DNA of 64,000 nt from JAIOTG01 sp964644045 (GCA_964644045.1 CAZXUK010000001.1:31697-95696); one strand, 5' to 3'; positions 50,952 to 60,236 are shown, counted from the first letter of the stretch. Made by a program: numbers and translations. Notes: a model not told the origin generated them from the letters alone.

Positions 50952-51059
50952 AACACTAGGGTGCTCTGTGTAGCATATTCCATCTCTCGAAAATTAGGTT
51001 CGGTCACGCCACCGAAGTAGTCAAGCACGCTGACAAGGTTCTCGATACTAGTAGTTACA

Positions 51060-51100
51060 CACTTTAAAACAGCTCCCGAAACGGGAGCTGTTTTAAAGTG
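51060..51100 (-). terminator. 19-bp perfect hairpin after tRNA-Val
   Basis: A perfect 19-bp stem with a 3-base loop (core CAGCTCCCG/CGGGAGCTG) begins exactly at the tRNA 3' end. The arms end in T-runs. It probably terminates the tRNA transcript. Confidence 0.75.
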
Positions 51101-51174
51101 TGGACGCACTAGGACTCGAACCTAGGACCCCTTCGGTGTAAACGAAGTGCTCTAGCCAACTGAGCTATGCGTCC
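51101..51174 (-). tRNA. tRNA-Val (TAC)
   Basis: Acceptor GGACGCA/TGCGTCC, anticodon arm CTTCG-TTTACAC-CGAAG with TAC, T-arm CTAGG-TTCGAGT-CCTAG, discriminator A. CCA is not encoded. Confidence 0.95.
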
Positions 51175-51175
51175 G

Positions 51176-51316
51176 ATTCTCATTTATGATTTCTTGATTT
51201 TAGATTTATGATTTTTGTTTTTTTACAATAACCTCTCGCGAGGTTGGCGGGCCAAATGCCTACTCCGCCGAAGATTAACAAAACGCAGGCGAAAATTATG
51301 TGTCCGAGTCTTATTT
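51176..51316. repeat. 90-bp repeat upstream of tRNA-Val, copy B, and a degenerate tRNA 5' end
   Basis: 51176-51266 repeats 38855-38945 and starts right at the 5' end of tRNA-Val. At about 51297-51316, TATGTGTCCGAGTCTTATTT resembles the tRNA-Val 5' end and the start of the repeat (TATGCGTCCGATTCTCATTT), so a decayed second copy of this junction exists. It is preceded by CGCC/GGCG pairing sequence. Confidence 0.65.
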
Positions 51317-51430
51317 AAGATATATGATCTATGTTTGGGTTTTTTAATGTTTTACTCTTCTCAATCTTAACGAATAACATCTTTTCCGTGTAAATCTACA
51401 AATTAAAAATTCTAAAAAATTTTTAATTAG

Positions 51431-51514
51431 TGCGGATGAGAGGATTTGAACCTCCACGGCCCTTGGGGCCACAAGCCCCTCAAGCTTGCGTGTCTACCAT
51501 TCCACCACATCCGC
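51431..51514 (-). tRNA. tRNA-Leu (GAG)
   Basis: Class II tRNA: acceptor GCGGATG/CATCCGC, anticodon arm CAAGC-TTGAGGG-GCTTG with GAG, variable arm GGCCCC.., T-arm GAGG-TTCAAAT-CCTC, discriminator A. CCA is not encoded. Confidence 0.93.
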
Positions 51515-51565
51515 CTTGTTTTAGATAAACACTCAAAGAAACAAAAACTCTCTCTTGTTCTTAGC

Positions 51566-52039
51566 TTAAGCCACTTTTTTTTCTTTTAGTCTTTTTTTAT
51601 ACCCTCTTTTTAAGAAATACAACTTAGATCTCCTGACTTTGGCTTGTTTTTTAATTTCAATCTTAGTAATAGTTGGAAGGTTTAAAGGAAAAATTTTCTC
51701 CACTCCAATTCCGTTTGCCACTCTTCTGACCGTAATACTTCCTCCGGCCTCACTGTTGTGTTTTTTGGCAATAATAATGCCTTCAAAGTATTGAATTCTT
51801 TCTTTCTCTTCCTTTTTCATATTCAACTCTTTGATTTTTTGATGAACCCTGACAGTCATGCCCGGTTTTAAATCTGAGGCTTGAGGAACATTTTTTTCCT
51901 CTTTCTTTTTTTCTTCAGAAGCGCCTGACCCTTCTTTAGCCTGGTCAACTTCTTCTTTTTTCTCTTCTTTTTGAGGCTCTTGTTCTGGAGTAGGCTCTTT
52001 TTTCTCCTCTTGTTTTTGCTCTTCTTTCTTGTCTGACAT
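51566..52039 (-). CDS. rplS: 50S ribosomal protein L19 with charged N-terminal extension
   Basis: Residues from about 50 on are L19: LKPGMTVRVHQKIKE, RIQYFEGIIIAKKH, SITVRRVANGIGVEKIFPL and KVRRSKLYFLK. The protein contacts the subunit interface. The first 48 residues consist almost only of Glu, Lys, Gln and Pro and are absent from ordinary L19 (about 115 residues). S16 in this window has a similar extension. Confidence 0.95.
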   Translation of the reverse strand: MSDKKEEQKQEEKKEPTPEQEPQKEEKKEEVDQAKEGSGASEEKKKEEKNVPQASDLKPGMTVRVHQKIKELNMKKEEKERIQYFEGIIIAKKHNSEAGGSITVRRVANGIGVEKIFPLNLPTITKIEIKKQAKVRRSKLYFLKRGYKKRLKEKKVA

Positions 52040-52147
52040 ATAAATAAATTATAAAAATTAAAAAATAGAATTCCGAATTCTATCTTGCATAACTAAACTG
52101 CTTAATTGTTATAATATCCTACAACGGAAAATAAATTATGTCAATAT

Positions 52148-52705
52148 TCAGCTCTTTCTTTTCTCTACTATCTCCCAAACTTTTTGAAAAGCCTCTTCCG
52201 GATTCAAATCTGTGGTATCAATTACATAATCATAATGGCCTTGATCAAAAACATTGATTCCAAAATATTTTTGATATCTTTTGTGATCACTTTTTTGTCT
52301 TTTTCTAATGCTTTTTAGGGCTTCCTCTTTGCTTTGAAATTTTTTATCTTCATTACGAGCATCGTTTTCCCGGGATTCTTTAAAAATTCTTCGCGCTCCC
52401 TCTTCTTCCTTTACGGTAATATAAAATTTTAAGGAGTGGGGAATAAAATACCAAGAAGTACGCCCCTCTATGATAAAATTGTCCTCTTTTTTACCCAGCT
52501 CTTCTTGATATTTATCCACCTCCAAATCTGTAGAAGGGTCGGTTTCTCCCAATTTATTATATTCAGCTAAAGTCAAGCCCTTTTCCTTGGCTTTTTGCCT
52601 TCTCATTCCTCCTATATAATAATAAGGCCAACCCAGTTTATCTGCTAATTTTTTGGCAATCGTGCTTTTGCCTGAGCCGGCTTCTCCGCCAAAAGATATG
52701 ATCAT
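52148..52705 (-). CDS. cytidylate kinase-like P-loop kinase
   Basis: I placed the start at 52705 (MIISFGGEAG), giving 185 residues; the frame opens at 52792. ISFGGEAGSGKSTIAKKLA is the P-loop, YYIGGMRRQKAKEKGLTLAEYNKLGETDP and EGRTSWYFIPHSLKFYI are typical for CMP-kinase-like proteins (AAA_33/Cytidylate_kin2). A kinase for CMP/dCMP is likely; archaeal-type CMP kinases share this layout. Confidence 0.82.
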   Translation of the reverse strand: MIISFGGEAGSGKSTIAKKLADKLGWPYYYIGGMRRQKAKEKGLTLAEYNKLGETDPSTDLEVDKYQEELGKKEDNFIIEGRTSWYFIPHSLKFYITVKEEEGARRIFKESRENDARNEDKKFQSKEEALKSIRKRQKSDHKRYQKYFGINVFDQGHYDYVIDTTDLNPEEAFQKVWEIVEKRKS

Positions 52706-52858
52706 AAAAATAGAGTCTTGAATAATAAATTGTGAATTTAGAAAAATTATTCTATATAACAAGTTTCTTAATATTATAACCTGAATTTCCAAAATTTGGC
52801 AAATAATTATTAAATACGCTATAATGTTATTAAACTTAAATAAAAAGTTTATTTTTTA

Positions 52859-55462
52859 TTGCCAAACATTATGTATTTGGAAAAACTGAAAATTCAAGGT
52901 TTTAAATCTTTTGCCTCTAAAAACAAACTGAGTTTTCCAGGGGCTGTTAACTCCCAAAAAAGAGGAATTACGGCCGTGGTAGGGCCTAATGGCTCGGGAA
53001 AATCCAATATTGCCGATGCTATTCGCTGGGTTTTGGGAGAACAAAGCATGAAAACCATAAGAGCCAAACTGGGAGAAGATGTAATTTTTTCCGGAACCCA
53101 AAACAAGGCCAAATTAAACATGGCCGAAGTTTCCTTATATTTAAACAACCAAGGAGAGAAAGAAGGAGGAGTGGGGCAAAAAGCCCCTATTCCTTATAGT
53201 GAAGTAGTTTTAACCCGCAGAGTTTACCGCAATGGTGAAAACGAATATTTAATTAATAACAACAAAACCAAGCTCTCGGAAATTCAAATGCTTTTGGCTA
53301 AAGCCAGTTTCGGGCAAAAAACTTACAGCGTAATCGGCCAGGGAATGGTAGAAAACTTTTTAAAAGTAACTCCCCGGGAAAGAAAAGAGTTTTTTGACGA
53401 GGCCACGGGAATAAAAGAGTTTCAAATAAAAAGAGAGAGTTCTTTAAACAAATTATTAAACAGTTATAAAAACCTGGAACAAGCCGGTCTTTTGATCAAA
53501 GAAATAGAGCCTCGACTTAATTCTTTAACCCGACAAGTTAAAAAACTACACAAAAAAGATCATTTGGAAACAGAACTAAAACAATTATCTCAAAGATTTT
53601 TTAAATATAAATGGCATAAACTTAATGATCAATTCGTTTATTTTAACAACCAGTTTCTAAAAACCGAGGAAGAAAAACAAGCCAAAGAAAACAAGCTGTC
53701 CCGGCTAAACAAAGATTTTAACAAGGTCCAGGAAGAAAAAGGGGTTAGTGAAAAATTTAATTATTGGTCCGAGATTATTTCGGATCTCCAAAAAAAGAGA
53801 GAAGGCCTAATCCAAAAACTCGCCACCTTGGAGGCGCAAAGAAAAATGAACTTGGAAAACAAGGGCAATTTTGACCTCTCCTGGCTGGAAAGCAGACAAA
53901 CAAGAATAAACAAAGAAAGGGAGGGTCTGGAAACAAAAAAACAAAAATTGAAACAAAAACTTAAAAATCAAAAAACGGAGCAAGAAGAAATCAATAAAAA
54001 AATTCAAGAACAAAACGAAAAACACAAAAAAATTTTCTCTCAAACAGAAAAAAATTTATCCTGGGAAAACAAAATTAACCAAGAATTAACTCAAGCGCAT
54101 CAAGAAATAAAAGAAGCTTGTCAACAAAACTCTTTGGAAAAAATTAAAAAAAGATTAAACCAAATCAGACATCAAATAAAAAAAATTATAAAAAACATTC
54201 CCCGCTCCGGCCAAGAAAAGGAAATAAAAAAACACCAAGAAGAGTTGATCAAACTAAACGAAGAAAAAAACCAAAAAGAAGTGGAAATAAACTCTTTAAA
54301 AGAAAAACTCAATCTTTTGTCCGAGCAAACAAAAAAACTTGAGGAAGAGAAAAACGAGATTGAAGAAAAAATCAAGAAATATTCCGGTAAAAACAAGGAG
54401 TCGAAAACAGAAGAAAAGCAAAATCGAGAAAAACTACAAACGGAAATAAAAAAAATTGACAAAGAAACAAACAAAGCAAGGACCGAGTTAAACAAACTGG
54501 GAGAAATAGAAAAAGAAAAAAAAGAAAAAATAACCAAATTACAACAAAACAGTCAGGAATTGCAAAAAGAAATTAATGAATTAAACAACCGTTTAAATGA
54601 AGCTCGCGTTAACTCCGCTAAATTTGAAACTAAATTGGAAGACTGGGAAACCAAAATCAAAAACAGCGTTTACAACGACCTAAAAGAAATAAAACAAAAC
54701 CGCCTGCAAGGAAAAATAAATCCGACTGAAACAGAAGAAAAAATAAACAAAATTCAAAACCAGCTCAACCAAATAGGCGCCATAGACCCGGAAACCGAAA
54801 CCGAATATCATCAAACCAAAGAAAAATACGATTTTCTAAACGAACAAATTACCGACCTACGCAAAGCTATTAAAGGGCTGGAAAACATAATCAAAGAATT
54901 GGATGTCAATATTAAAGAAAGATTTGAAAAAGAATTTAGAAGAATACACAAAAATTTTGAAAAATATTTTAAAATTCTATTTAACGGAGGAGAAGCAAAA
55001 ATAACCGCAGTGCACCCCGAAAAGTCCCAAGAAGAAAAAGAAACAAACGAAGACAATAAAGAAGAAAACAAAATTGCCAAATTAGCCAAAAGCAACGCCA
55101 CGGGCATTGAAGGAATTGACATTCAAGTTCATCCTCCCGGCAAAAAAATTGCTTCCATTTCCATGCTTTCCGGAGGAGAAAAGGCCTTGACCGCCATCGC
55201 TTTGATCTGCGCCATTATCAGCTCCAATCCCTCCCCTTTTGTGGTTTTGGATGAAGTGGACGCGGCTTTAGACGAGGCCAACTCCGAGCGTTTTGCCAAA
55301 ATTTTGGATGACCTGTCTTATAAAACCCAATTTATATTAATCACCCATAACCGGGCCAGTATGCATAAAGCCAACGTGCTTTACGGAACCACCATGGATG
55401 AAAACGGAATCAGTAAACTTTTGAGCATTAAAATGGAAGGAGAAGAAAAAGAAAAAAAATAA
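52859..55462 (+). CDS. smc: SMC-type chromosome segregation ATPase without a recognisable hinge
   Basis: 867 residues instead of the usual 1150-1200. The N-terminal head has GFKSFASKNKLSF and Walker A VVGPNGSGKSNIADAIRWVLGEQ; the C-terminal head has SISMLSGGEKALTAIALICAI and Walker B FVVLDEVDAALDEAN. Between are about 550 residues of Lys/Glu/Gln coiled coil. The Gly-rich hinge of SMC proteins cannot be found; the coil turns near residues 430-450 (IIKNIPRSGQ). How it dimerises is unclear. ScpA/ScpB are not in the window. Confidence 0.9.
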   Translation: MPNIMYLEKLKIQGFKSFASKNKLSFPGAVNSQKRGITAVVGPNGSGKSNIADAIRWVLGEQSMKTIRAKLGEDVIFSGTQNKAKLNMAEVSLYLNNQGEKEGGVGQKAPIPYSEVVLTRRVYRNGENEYLINNNKTKLSEIQMLLAKASFGQKTYSVIGQGMVENFLKVTPRERKEFFDEATGIKEFQIKRESSLNKLLNSYKNLEQAGLLIKEIEPRLNSLTRQVKKLHKKDHLETELKQLSQRFFKYKWHKLNDQFVYFNNQFLKTEEEKQAKENKLSRLNKDFNKVQEEKGVSEKFNYWSEIISDLQKKREGLIQKLATLEAQRKMNLENKGNFDLSWLESRQTRINKEREGLETKKQKLKQKLKNQKTEQEEINKKIQEQNEKHKKIFSQTEKNLSWENKINQELTQAHQEIKEACQQNSLEKIKKRLNQIRHQIKKIIKNIPRSGQEKEIKKHQEELIKLNEEKNQKEVEINSLKEKLNLLSEQTKKLEEEKNEIEEKIKKYSGKNKESKTEEKQNREKLQTEIKKIDKETNKARTELNKLGEIEKEKKEKITKLQQNSQELQKEINELNNRLNEARVNSAKFETKLEDWETKIKNSVYNDLKEIKQNRLQGKINPTETEEKINKIQNQLNQIGAIDPETETEYHQTKEKYDFLNEQITDLRKAIKGLENIIKELDVNIKERFEKEFRRIHKNFEKYFKILFNGGEAKITAVHPEKSQEEKETNEDNKEENKIAKLAKSNATGIEGIDIQVHPPGKKIASISMLSGGEKALTAIALICAIISSNPSPFVVLDEVDAALDEANSERFAKILDDLSYKTQFILITHNRASMHKANVLYGTTMDENGISKLLSIKMEGEEKEKK

Positions 55463-55484
55463 AAATTAATTAAAATAAAAAATT

Positions 55485-57008
55485 ATGGCTTCCCAAATCA
55501 TGTCTGCCACTGTGACGGGAATAAACGCGGAATTAATTGAGGTGGAAGCTGATACTAAAGGAGGGGGCGAATTGGGCTCTATTGCGATCGTGGGCCTACC
55601 GGACACAGCAGTAAACGAGGCCAAAGAAAGAATTAAAAGCGCTATAAAAAATTGCGAACTAAGTTTTCCCAAAGTTAAGCTGACCATCAATTTGGCGCCG
55701 GCCCACCTAAAAAAACAGGGTTCGGGGCTGGATTTGCCCATTGCCATAAGCACCCTTTTAAATTCCGGGACATTAAAAGAGGATCAAAATTATTTTTATA
55801 GTCTGTTTCTGGGTGAGCTGGCTTTAAACGGAAAACTGAGGCCGGTAGAAGGGGTCTTGCCCATAGCTATTAAAGCCCAACAACAAGGCTTTAAGATTCT
55901 TTATGTTCCTCAAGAAAACGCCGAAGAAGCAAAGTTAATCAAAGAGCTGGAAATAATTCCGGTAAAAAATTTAAAACAGCTGGTTGATCATTTACAAAAC
56001 AAAGAAAAAATAACCCCCCAAGAGTATAAAGACCCTCAACTTTTGAATCAAAAAAGTTTAGCTTATGACATGGCTTTTATAAAAGGTCAAGAACAGGCCA
56101 AAAGGGCCTTGGAGATTTCAGCCGCCGGCAATCATAATGTTTTAATGACCGGTCCTCCGGGGTCTGGAAAAACCATGTTGGCTCAAGCCCTACCTTCCAT
56201 TCTTCCCGATCTTAAGCTAACAGAATCCCTGGATGTAACCAAAATTTACAGTGTGGCCGGAGAGCTCTTGAATCAAAAAAAATTGATTGCCACCCGCCCT
56301 TTCCGTTCTCCTCATCATACCGCCTCTTCCGTTTCCTTGACCGGAGGAGGAAGCGATCCTCGGCCCGGAGAGATCTCCTTGGCCCACAGAGGAGTTTTAT
56401 TTTTGGACGAACTCCCGGAATTTTCCAAACACATACTGGAAAACCTGCGCCAACCCTTGGAAGACGGATTTATTCATATTAGCAGGGCCAACAATTCGGT
56501 TAAATTTCCGGCTAATTTTATCTTGATAGCGGCTCGCAATCCTTGTCCTTGCGGCTATTACGGAGATGAAGAAAAAGAGTGCCTCTGCGGAGCCAGTCAA
56601 ATCCTAAACTACCAAAAGAAGATCTCCGGACCCATTTTGGATCGTATAGATTTACACATAAAAGTTCCTCGCTTAAGCTTTGAAAAAATAACCAACACCC
56701 AAAAAGAAGAAAATTCGGAAAAAATAAAAAACAGAATTGAAGAAGCCAGAAAAAACCAAGAAGAAAGGTTTAAATCAAAAACCTTTCACACCAACGGAGA
56801 TATGGATTCAGAAACCGTTAAAAATTTTTGCTTCTTAGGTCCGGAATCTCAAAGTCTTTTAAAAGCCGCTGTGGAAAAAATGAAGTTAAGCCCCAGAAGC
56901 TACTTTAAAATATTAAAAGTCGCCCGTACTATTGCCGACCTGGAAGGAGATAAAAACATTAAAACCGAGGATCTCTCCGAAGCTCTCCAATACCGATTTT
57001 CAGAATAA
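55485..57008 (+). CDS. comM: ComM/YifB-type Mg-chelatase-like AAA+ ATPase
   Basis: 507 residues. The N-terminal Lon-like fold (TVTGINAELIEVEADTKGG, SIAIVGLPDTAVNEAKERI) precedes the AAA+ core with GPPGSGKTMLAQALPSIL, LFLDELPEF and a C4 zinc-like NPCPCGYYGD...CLCG. C-terminal Mg_chelatase_C is complete. ComM is a helicase for branch migration in natural transformation, which fits DNA uptake by a pilus-bearing cell. Confidence 0.95.
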   Translation: MASQIMSATVTGINAELIEVEADTKGGGELGSIAIVGLPDTAVNEAKERIKSAIKNCELSFPKVKLTINLAPAHLKKQGSGLDLPIAISTLLNSGTLKEDQNYFYSLFLGELALNGKLRPVEGVLPIAIKAQQQGFKILYVPQENAEEAKLIKELEIIPVKNLKQLVDHLQNKEKITPQEYKDPQLLNQKSLAYDMAFIKGQEQAKRALEISAAGNHNVLMTGPPGSGKTMLAQALPSILPDLKLTESLDVTKIYSVAGELLNQKKLIATRPFRSPHHTASSVSLTGGGSDPRPGEISLAHRGVLFLDELPEFSKHILENLRQPLEDGFIHISRANNSVKFPANFILIAARNPCPCGYYGDEEKECLCGASQILNYQKKISGPILDRIDLHIKVPRLSFEKITNTQKEENSEKIKNRIEEARKNQEERFKSKTFHTNGDMDSETVKNFCFLGPESQSLLKAAVEKMKLSPRSYFKILKVARTIADLEGDKNIKTEDLSEALQYRFSE

Positions 57009-57176
57009 GGCAAAACTTTTAATTTTTTAAATTTATGATATAATAAAAACAAATCCGATTCTGTATCAAACAAGAAAACGCTCTCACTAAACAAACCGGC
57101 AAACCTAAAAATTAAGATAAAATTTTTATTTTAATTTTTTCGGCGTATTTCAGTCTTAAAATAACAATCTTTAGCT

Positions 57177-58556
57177 ATGTTTAAAAAACTTATTCTTTTT
57201 TCCCTGTTGCTTTTAATTACTCTGGGGCTTTCCGGTTGCTTTGAGTTGTCTGCCCAAACCGAAGACCCCCGAGAGCAAATTACTTTAAATTATTGGAGGT
57301 TGTGGGATGACAGCCAGTCTCTCGCTCCCATTATTGAGGAATATTCCGCTCTTCATCCCAATATCTCCATAAATTATAAAAAATTTCGCCATGACAATTA
57401 TAGAGAAAGCTTAGTGAACGCCATGGCGGAAAACAGGGGGCCTGATCTTTTTAGTATTCACAACTCCTGGGTAAAAGAATACAAAAACAAAATTTCTCCC
57501 ATGCCCGAAAAAGTTAAAATGAGCAAAGTGATAGAAAAAGGGGTGATCAACAAAGAACAGGCTTTGACCGTGGAAACAAAAAAAATGATGGGCGTTAAAA
57601 ACTTGGAAAACAAATTTTTGGACGTGGTTTATGATGACGTGGTTTTAAAAAATGAAAAGGGAATTGAAAAAATTTATGCACTGGCTTTATCCGCCGATAC
57701 TTTGGCCATGTATTACAACAAAGACCTTTTAAACAACGCGGGAATTGCCGAGCCTCCGGAATACTGGGACAGAAATTTTCAACAAGCTGTTAAAAAAATG
57801 ACCAAACAAGACAATGAGGGAAAAATTATTCAAGCCGGAGTAGCTCTGGGGGGAGCTTATAATATTGAAAGGGCAAGCGATATTCTTTCTGTTTTAATGA
57901 TGCAAGGCGGAGCCACTATGATGACGGAGCAAGGAGAAATTAAATTTCATACTATTCCGGAAAACATGGAAGGATACAACCCCGGTTTAGAGGCCCTGGA
58001 GTTTTACACAGATTTTGCTAACCCCGGCAAAGAAGTTTATTGTTGGAACGATTCCTTGGACAATTCTTTAGAAATGTTTACCGAAGGAAAACTTGGGATT
58101 ATGTTTGGTTATGCCTATCATTTGCCTATTATAAAAACCCAGGCCCCCAAACTTAATTTTAATGTAGTAAAGCTTCCTCAAATCAAAGGAAGAGAGGTTA
58201 ATTTCGCTAATTATTGGGTGGAAACGGTGTCTCATAAAAGCGACCATCAAGATGCGGCCTGGGATTTTTTACAATTTGCCACCCAAAAAGAACAAGTAAA
58301 AAAGTATTTGGATTATGTTAACAAGCCCACCGCTTTGCGTTCCTTGGTTAACAAACAAATTGAAGACAAAGAAATCGGAGTTTTTGCTTCCCAACTTCTA
58401 ACCAGCCAAAGTTGGTATGAAGGATATGATGCTTTAGCGGCGGAAGAGGCTTTAAAAAAAATGATACAAGAGACCAACAACAAAGAAGAGGAAGTTGATA
58501 AAATCATGACTCGCGCCGCAAATAAAATTCAACAAACCGCTGTAAAGCAATATTAA
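57177..58556 (+). CDS. extracellular solute-binding lipoprotein (ABC sugar type)
   Basis: 459 residues with the lipoprotein signal LLITLGLSGC (Cys22) and a type 1 solute-binding fold: ITLNYWRLWDDSQSLAPIIEEY at the start, DSLDNSLEMFTEGKLGIMFGYAY in the middle, AAWDFLQFATQKEQVKKYLDYVNKPTALRS later. No permease or ATPase of the matching type is encoded beside it. It is followed after nine bases by a pilin-like gene. Confidence 0.88.
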   Translation: MFKKLILFSLLLLITLGLSGCFELSAQTEDPREQITLNYWRLWDDSQSLAPIIEEYSALHPNISINYKKFRHDNYRESLVNAMAENRGPDLFSIHNSWVKEYKNKISPMPEKVKMSKVIEKGVINKEQALTVETKKMMGVKNLENKFLDVVYDDVVLKNEKGIEKIYALALSADTLAMYYNKDLLNNAGIAEPPEYWDRNFQQAVKKMTKQDNEGKIIQAGVALGGAYNIERASDILSVLMMQGGATMMTEQGEIKFHTIPENMEGYNPGLEALEFYTDFANPGKEVYCWNDSLDNSLEMFTEGKLGIMFGYAYHLPIIKTQAPKLNFNVVKLPQIKGREVNFANYWVETVSHKSDHQDAAWDFLQFATQKEQVKKYLDYVNKPTALRSLVNKQIEDKEIGVFASQLLTSQSWYEGYDALAAEEALKKMIQETNNKEEEVDKIMTRAANKIQQTAVKQY

Positions 58557-58565
58557 AATAAAAAT

Positions 58566-58976
58566 ATGTTTTTTAACTTTTTTGGATTTAAAAAATTTTT
58601 TTTAATTTTAGGTGTTTTTTTCTTCTTAAATTTTCTTCTTTTTGCTTTTTTTTCTCCCCAAGTTTGCGCTCAAGGCATAGTCTCGTCATGTAGTGGCGCT
58701 GGCTGCGGCTTGAATGATCTGGTTATAACTGCTATAAATATAGCTAAATGGATTTTAGGGATCACGGGGTCTCTGGCTTTGCTTATGTTTGTTTACGGAG
58801 GGGTGGTCTTGATATTCTCAGGAGGCAACCAAGAAAGAGTAAGTCAGGGCAAACAAGTGTTGGTTAATGCCGTAATCGGTTTAGTGGCAATTTTTGCGAC
58901 TTATTTAGTAATCGGGTTTATTTTATCTCTTTTAGAAATAGATAAATCCATTTGGTTTCAAGGAGGATGGTTTTAA
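58566..58976 (+). CDS. T4SS_pilin family protein 7 (separate from the array)
   Basis: 136 residues with an N-terminal signal (FFFLNFLLFAFFSPQVCA), a Cys-rich patch SSCSGAGCG and helices INIAKWILGITGSLALLMFVYGG and FSGGNQERVSQGKQ then AVIGLVAIFATYLVIGF. The GGNQERV loop takes the place of GNEE in the array members. It is distant from them in sequence and place. Confidence 0.85.
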   Translation: MFFNFFGFKKFFLILGVFFFLNFLLFAFFSPQVCAQGIVSSCSGAGCGLNDLVITAINIAKWILGITGSLALLMFVYGGVVLIFSGGNQERVSQGKQVLVNAVIGLVAIFATYLVIGFILSLLEIDKSIWFQGGWF

Positions 58977-58997
58977 AATAAATTTACTTGATCAACC

Positions 58998-59675
58998 ATG
59001 CGGGAATTTAAAAAAAATCGGGTTTGCTATGACTACGAAACGGTGGGAGAACAACTTTTTTTAGCCAGACAAAAACAAAACTTAAGCTTAAAAAAAGCGG
59101 CTAAAAAAACAAACATAGACCAAAAGTATTTACATGCCTTGGAAAACGGAAATTATAAAGAATTACCGGGGGGTGTGTATAGAAAAAATTTTTTAAAAAA
59201 ATACTCCCGGTTTTTGGAGTTGGATACGGAAAAAATAAAAACTTCTTTTTTTAAAGAAAAAGAAATTTTGGAGCCTGACCAGAACAAAACAAAAACACCT
59301 AAAGTCCGGAGAGTAAAAACCTGCAATTTTTTAATTTTTCCCCGTATAATAAAAAATATTTTGCTTGTATCTTTGATCTTGGCTTGTTTTTTGTATTTGG
59401 GTTTTTACTTAAATAAAACCATTTCTCAACCAAAATTGGTAATACAAAACCCCGCTTCCGATACTCTTTCCGTTTCTGACAAAACTATAAAAATCAACGG
59501 AAGCACTCACCCGGAGGCAAGGGTGTTCATAAATAATAAAAGCATTTTAAAAGATAATCAGGGTAATTTTTCTGAAACTATTAATTTAAAAAAGGGTTTG
59601 AATGTGATCACTATAAGTGCCAAAAAAAAATATAGCCAGCTTAATGTGGTCAAAAAACAAATATTAGTCCATTAA
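58998..59675 (+). CDS. RodZ-like helix-turn-helix membrane protein
   Basis: 225 residues: a cytoplasmic HTH_25 domain (TVGEQLFLARQKQNLSLKKAAKKT, YLHALENGNYKELPGG), one membrane helix (ILLVSLILACFLYLGFYL) and an extracytoplasmic Ig-like domain (INGSTHPEARVFINN). This matches RodZ, which links MreB to the cell wall, although MreB is not seen here. It could also be a regulator. Confidence 0.85.
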   Translation: MREFKKNRVCYDYETVGEQLFLARQKQNLSLKKAAKKTNIDQKYLHALENGNYKELPGGVYRKNFLKKYSRFLELDTEKIKTSFFKEKEILEPDQNKTKTPKVRRVKTCNFLIFPRIIKNILLVSLILACFLYLGFYLNKTISQPKLVIQNPASDTLSVSDKTIKINGSTHPEARVFINNKSILKDNQGNFSETINLKKGLNVITISAKKKYSQLNVVKKQILVH

Positions 59676-59684
59676 ACAAATATT

Positions 59685-60236
59685 ATGCCTATCAATCAAA
59701 ACAAGGCCGGTCTTTTAGACTCAAATTTTATTTTAAAAAAAATCGAAATAAAAAAAGGCCAAAAAATAGCGGAACTGGGTTGTGGAACCTCGGGATATTT
59801 TACTTTTCCCGTGGCCCGAACCATAGGAAACAAGGGGAAAGTTTTTGCGGTAGATATCATGAAAAACGCCTTAGAGGCGATAGAAAAAAGCAAAAAACAA
59901 AACAATGTCAATAACATTGCTACTGTTTGGGGAGATTTGGAAATTTATAAGGGTATAGACATTGAAACCGAAAGTATAGATACGGCCCTTCTTATTAACA
60001 CTCTTTTTCAGTCCTCAAAACGGGGAAATGTTTTAAGAGAGGCCTATCGAATATTAAAAAAGGGAGGAAAACTTTTGGTAATAGAGTGGTCAAACATTGA
60101 TTCTCCTTTGGGCCCGCCGGAAGAAAATCAAATTGAAAAAAGAAACTTAAAAGCAGGGGCTAAAAAACTGGGGTTCACCCCGGAAGAAGAATTTGTTGCC
60201 GGAGATTATCACTATGGTCTTATATTTACTAAATAA
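59685..60236 (+). CDS. class I SAM-dependent methyltransferase
   Basis: 183 residues with motif I KIAELGCGTSGYFTFPVAR, GKVFAVDIMKNALEAIE for the adenosine site and GGKLLVIEWSN as motif III. It resembles the methyltransferase-11/UbiE-like fold. Substrate unknown. It starts nine bases after the RodZ-like gene. Confidence 0.88.
   Translation: MPINQNKAGLLDSNFILKKIEIKKGQKIAELGCGTSGYFTFPVARTIGNKGKVFAVDIMKNALEAIEKSKKQNNVNNIATVWGDLEIYKGIDIETESIDTALLINTLFQSSKRGNVLREAYRILKKGGKLLVIEWSNIDSPLGPPEENQIEKRNLKAGAKKLGFTPEEEFVAGDYHYGLIFTK

Noticed and set aside
50903..51109. Minus-strand ORF of 68 codons over the tRNA-Val region
   Set aside because: It covers the terminator, the tRNA fragment and spacer; no ribosome site and no protein-like pattern.
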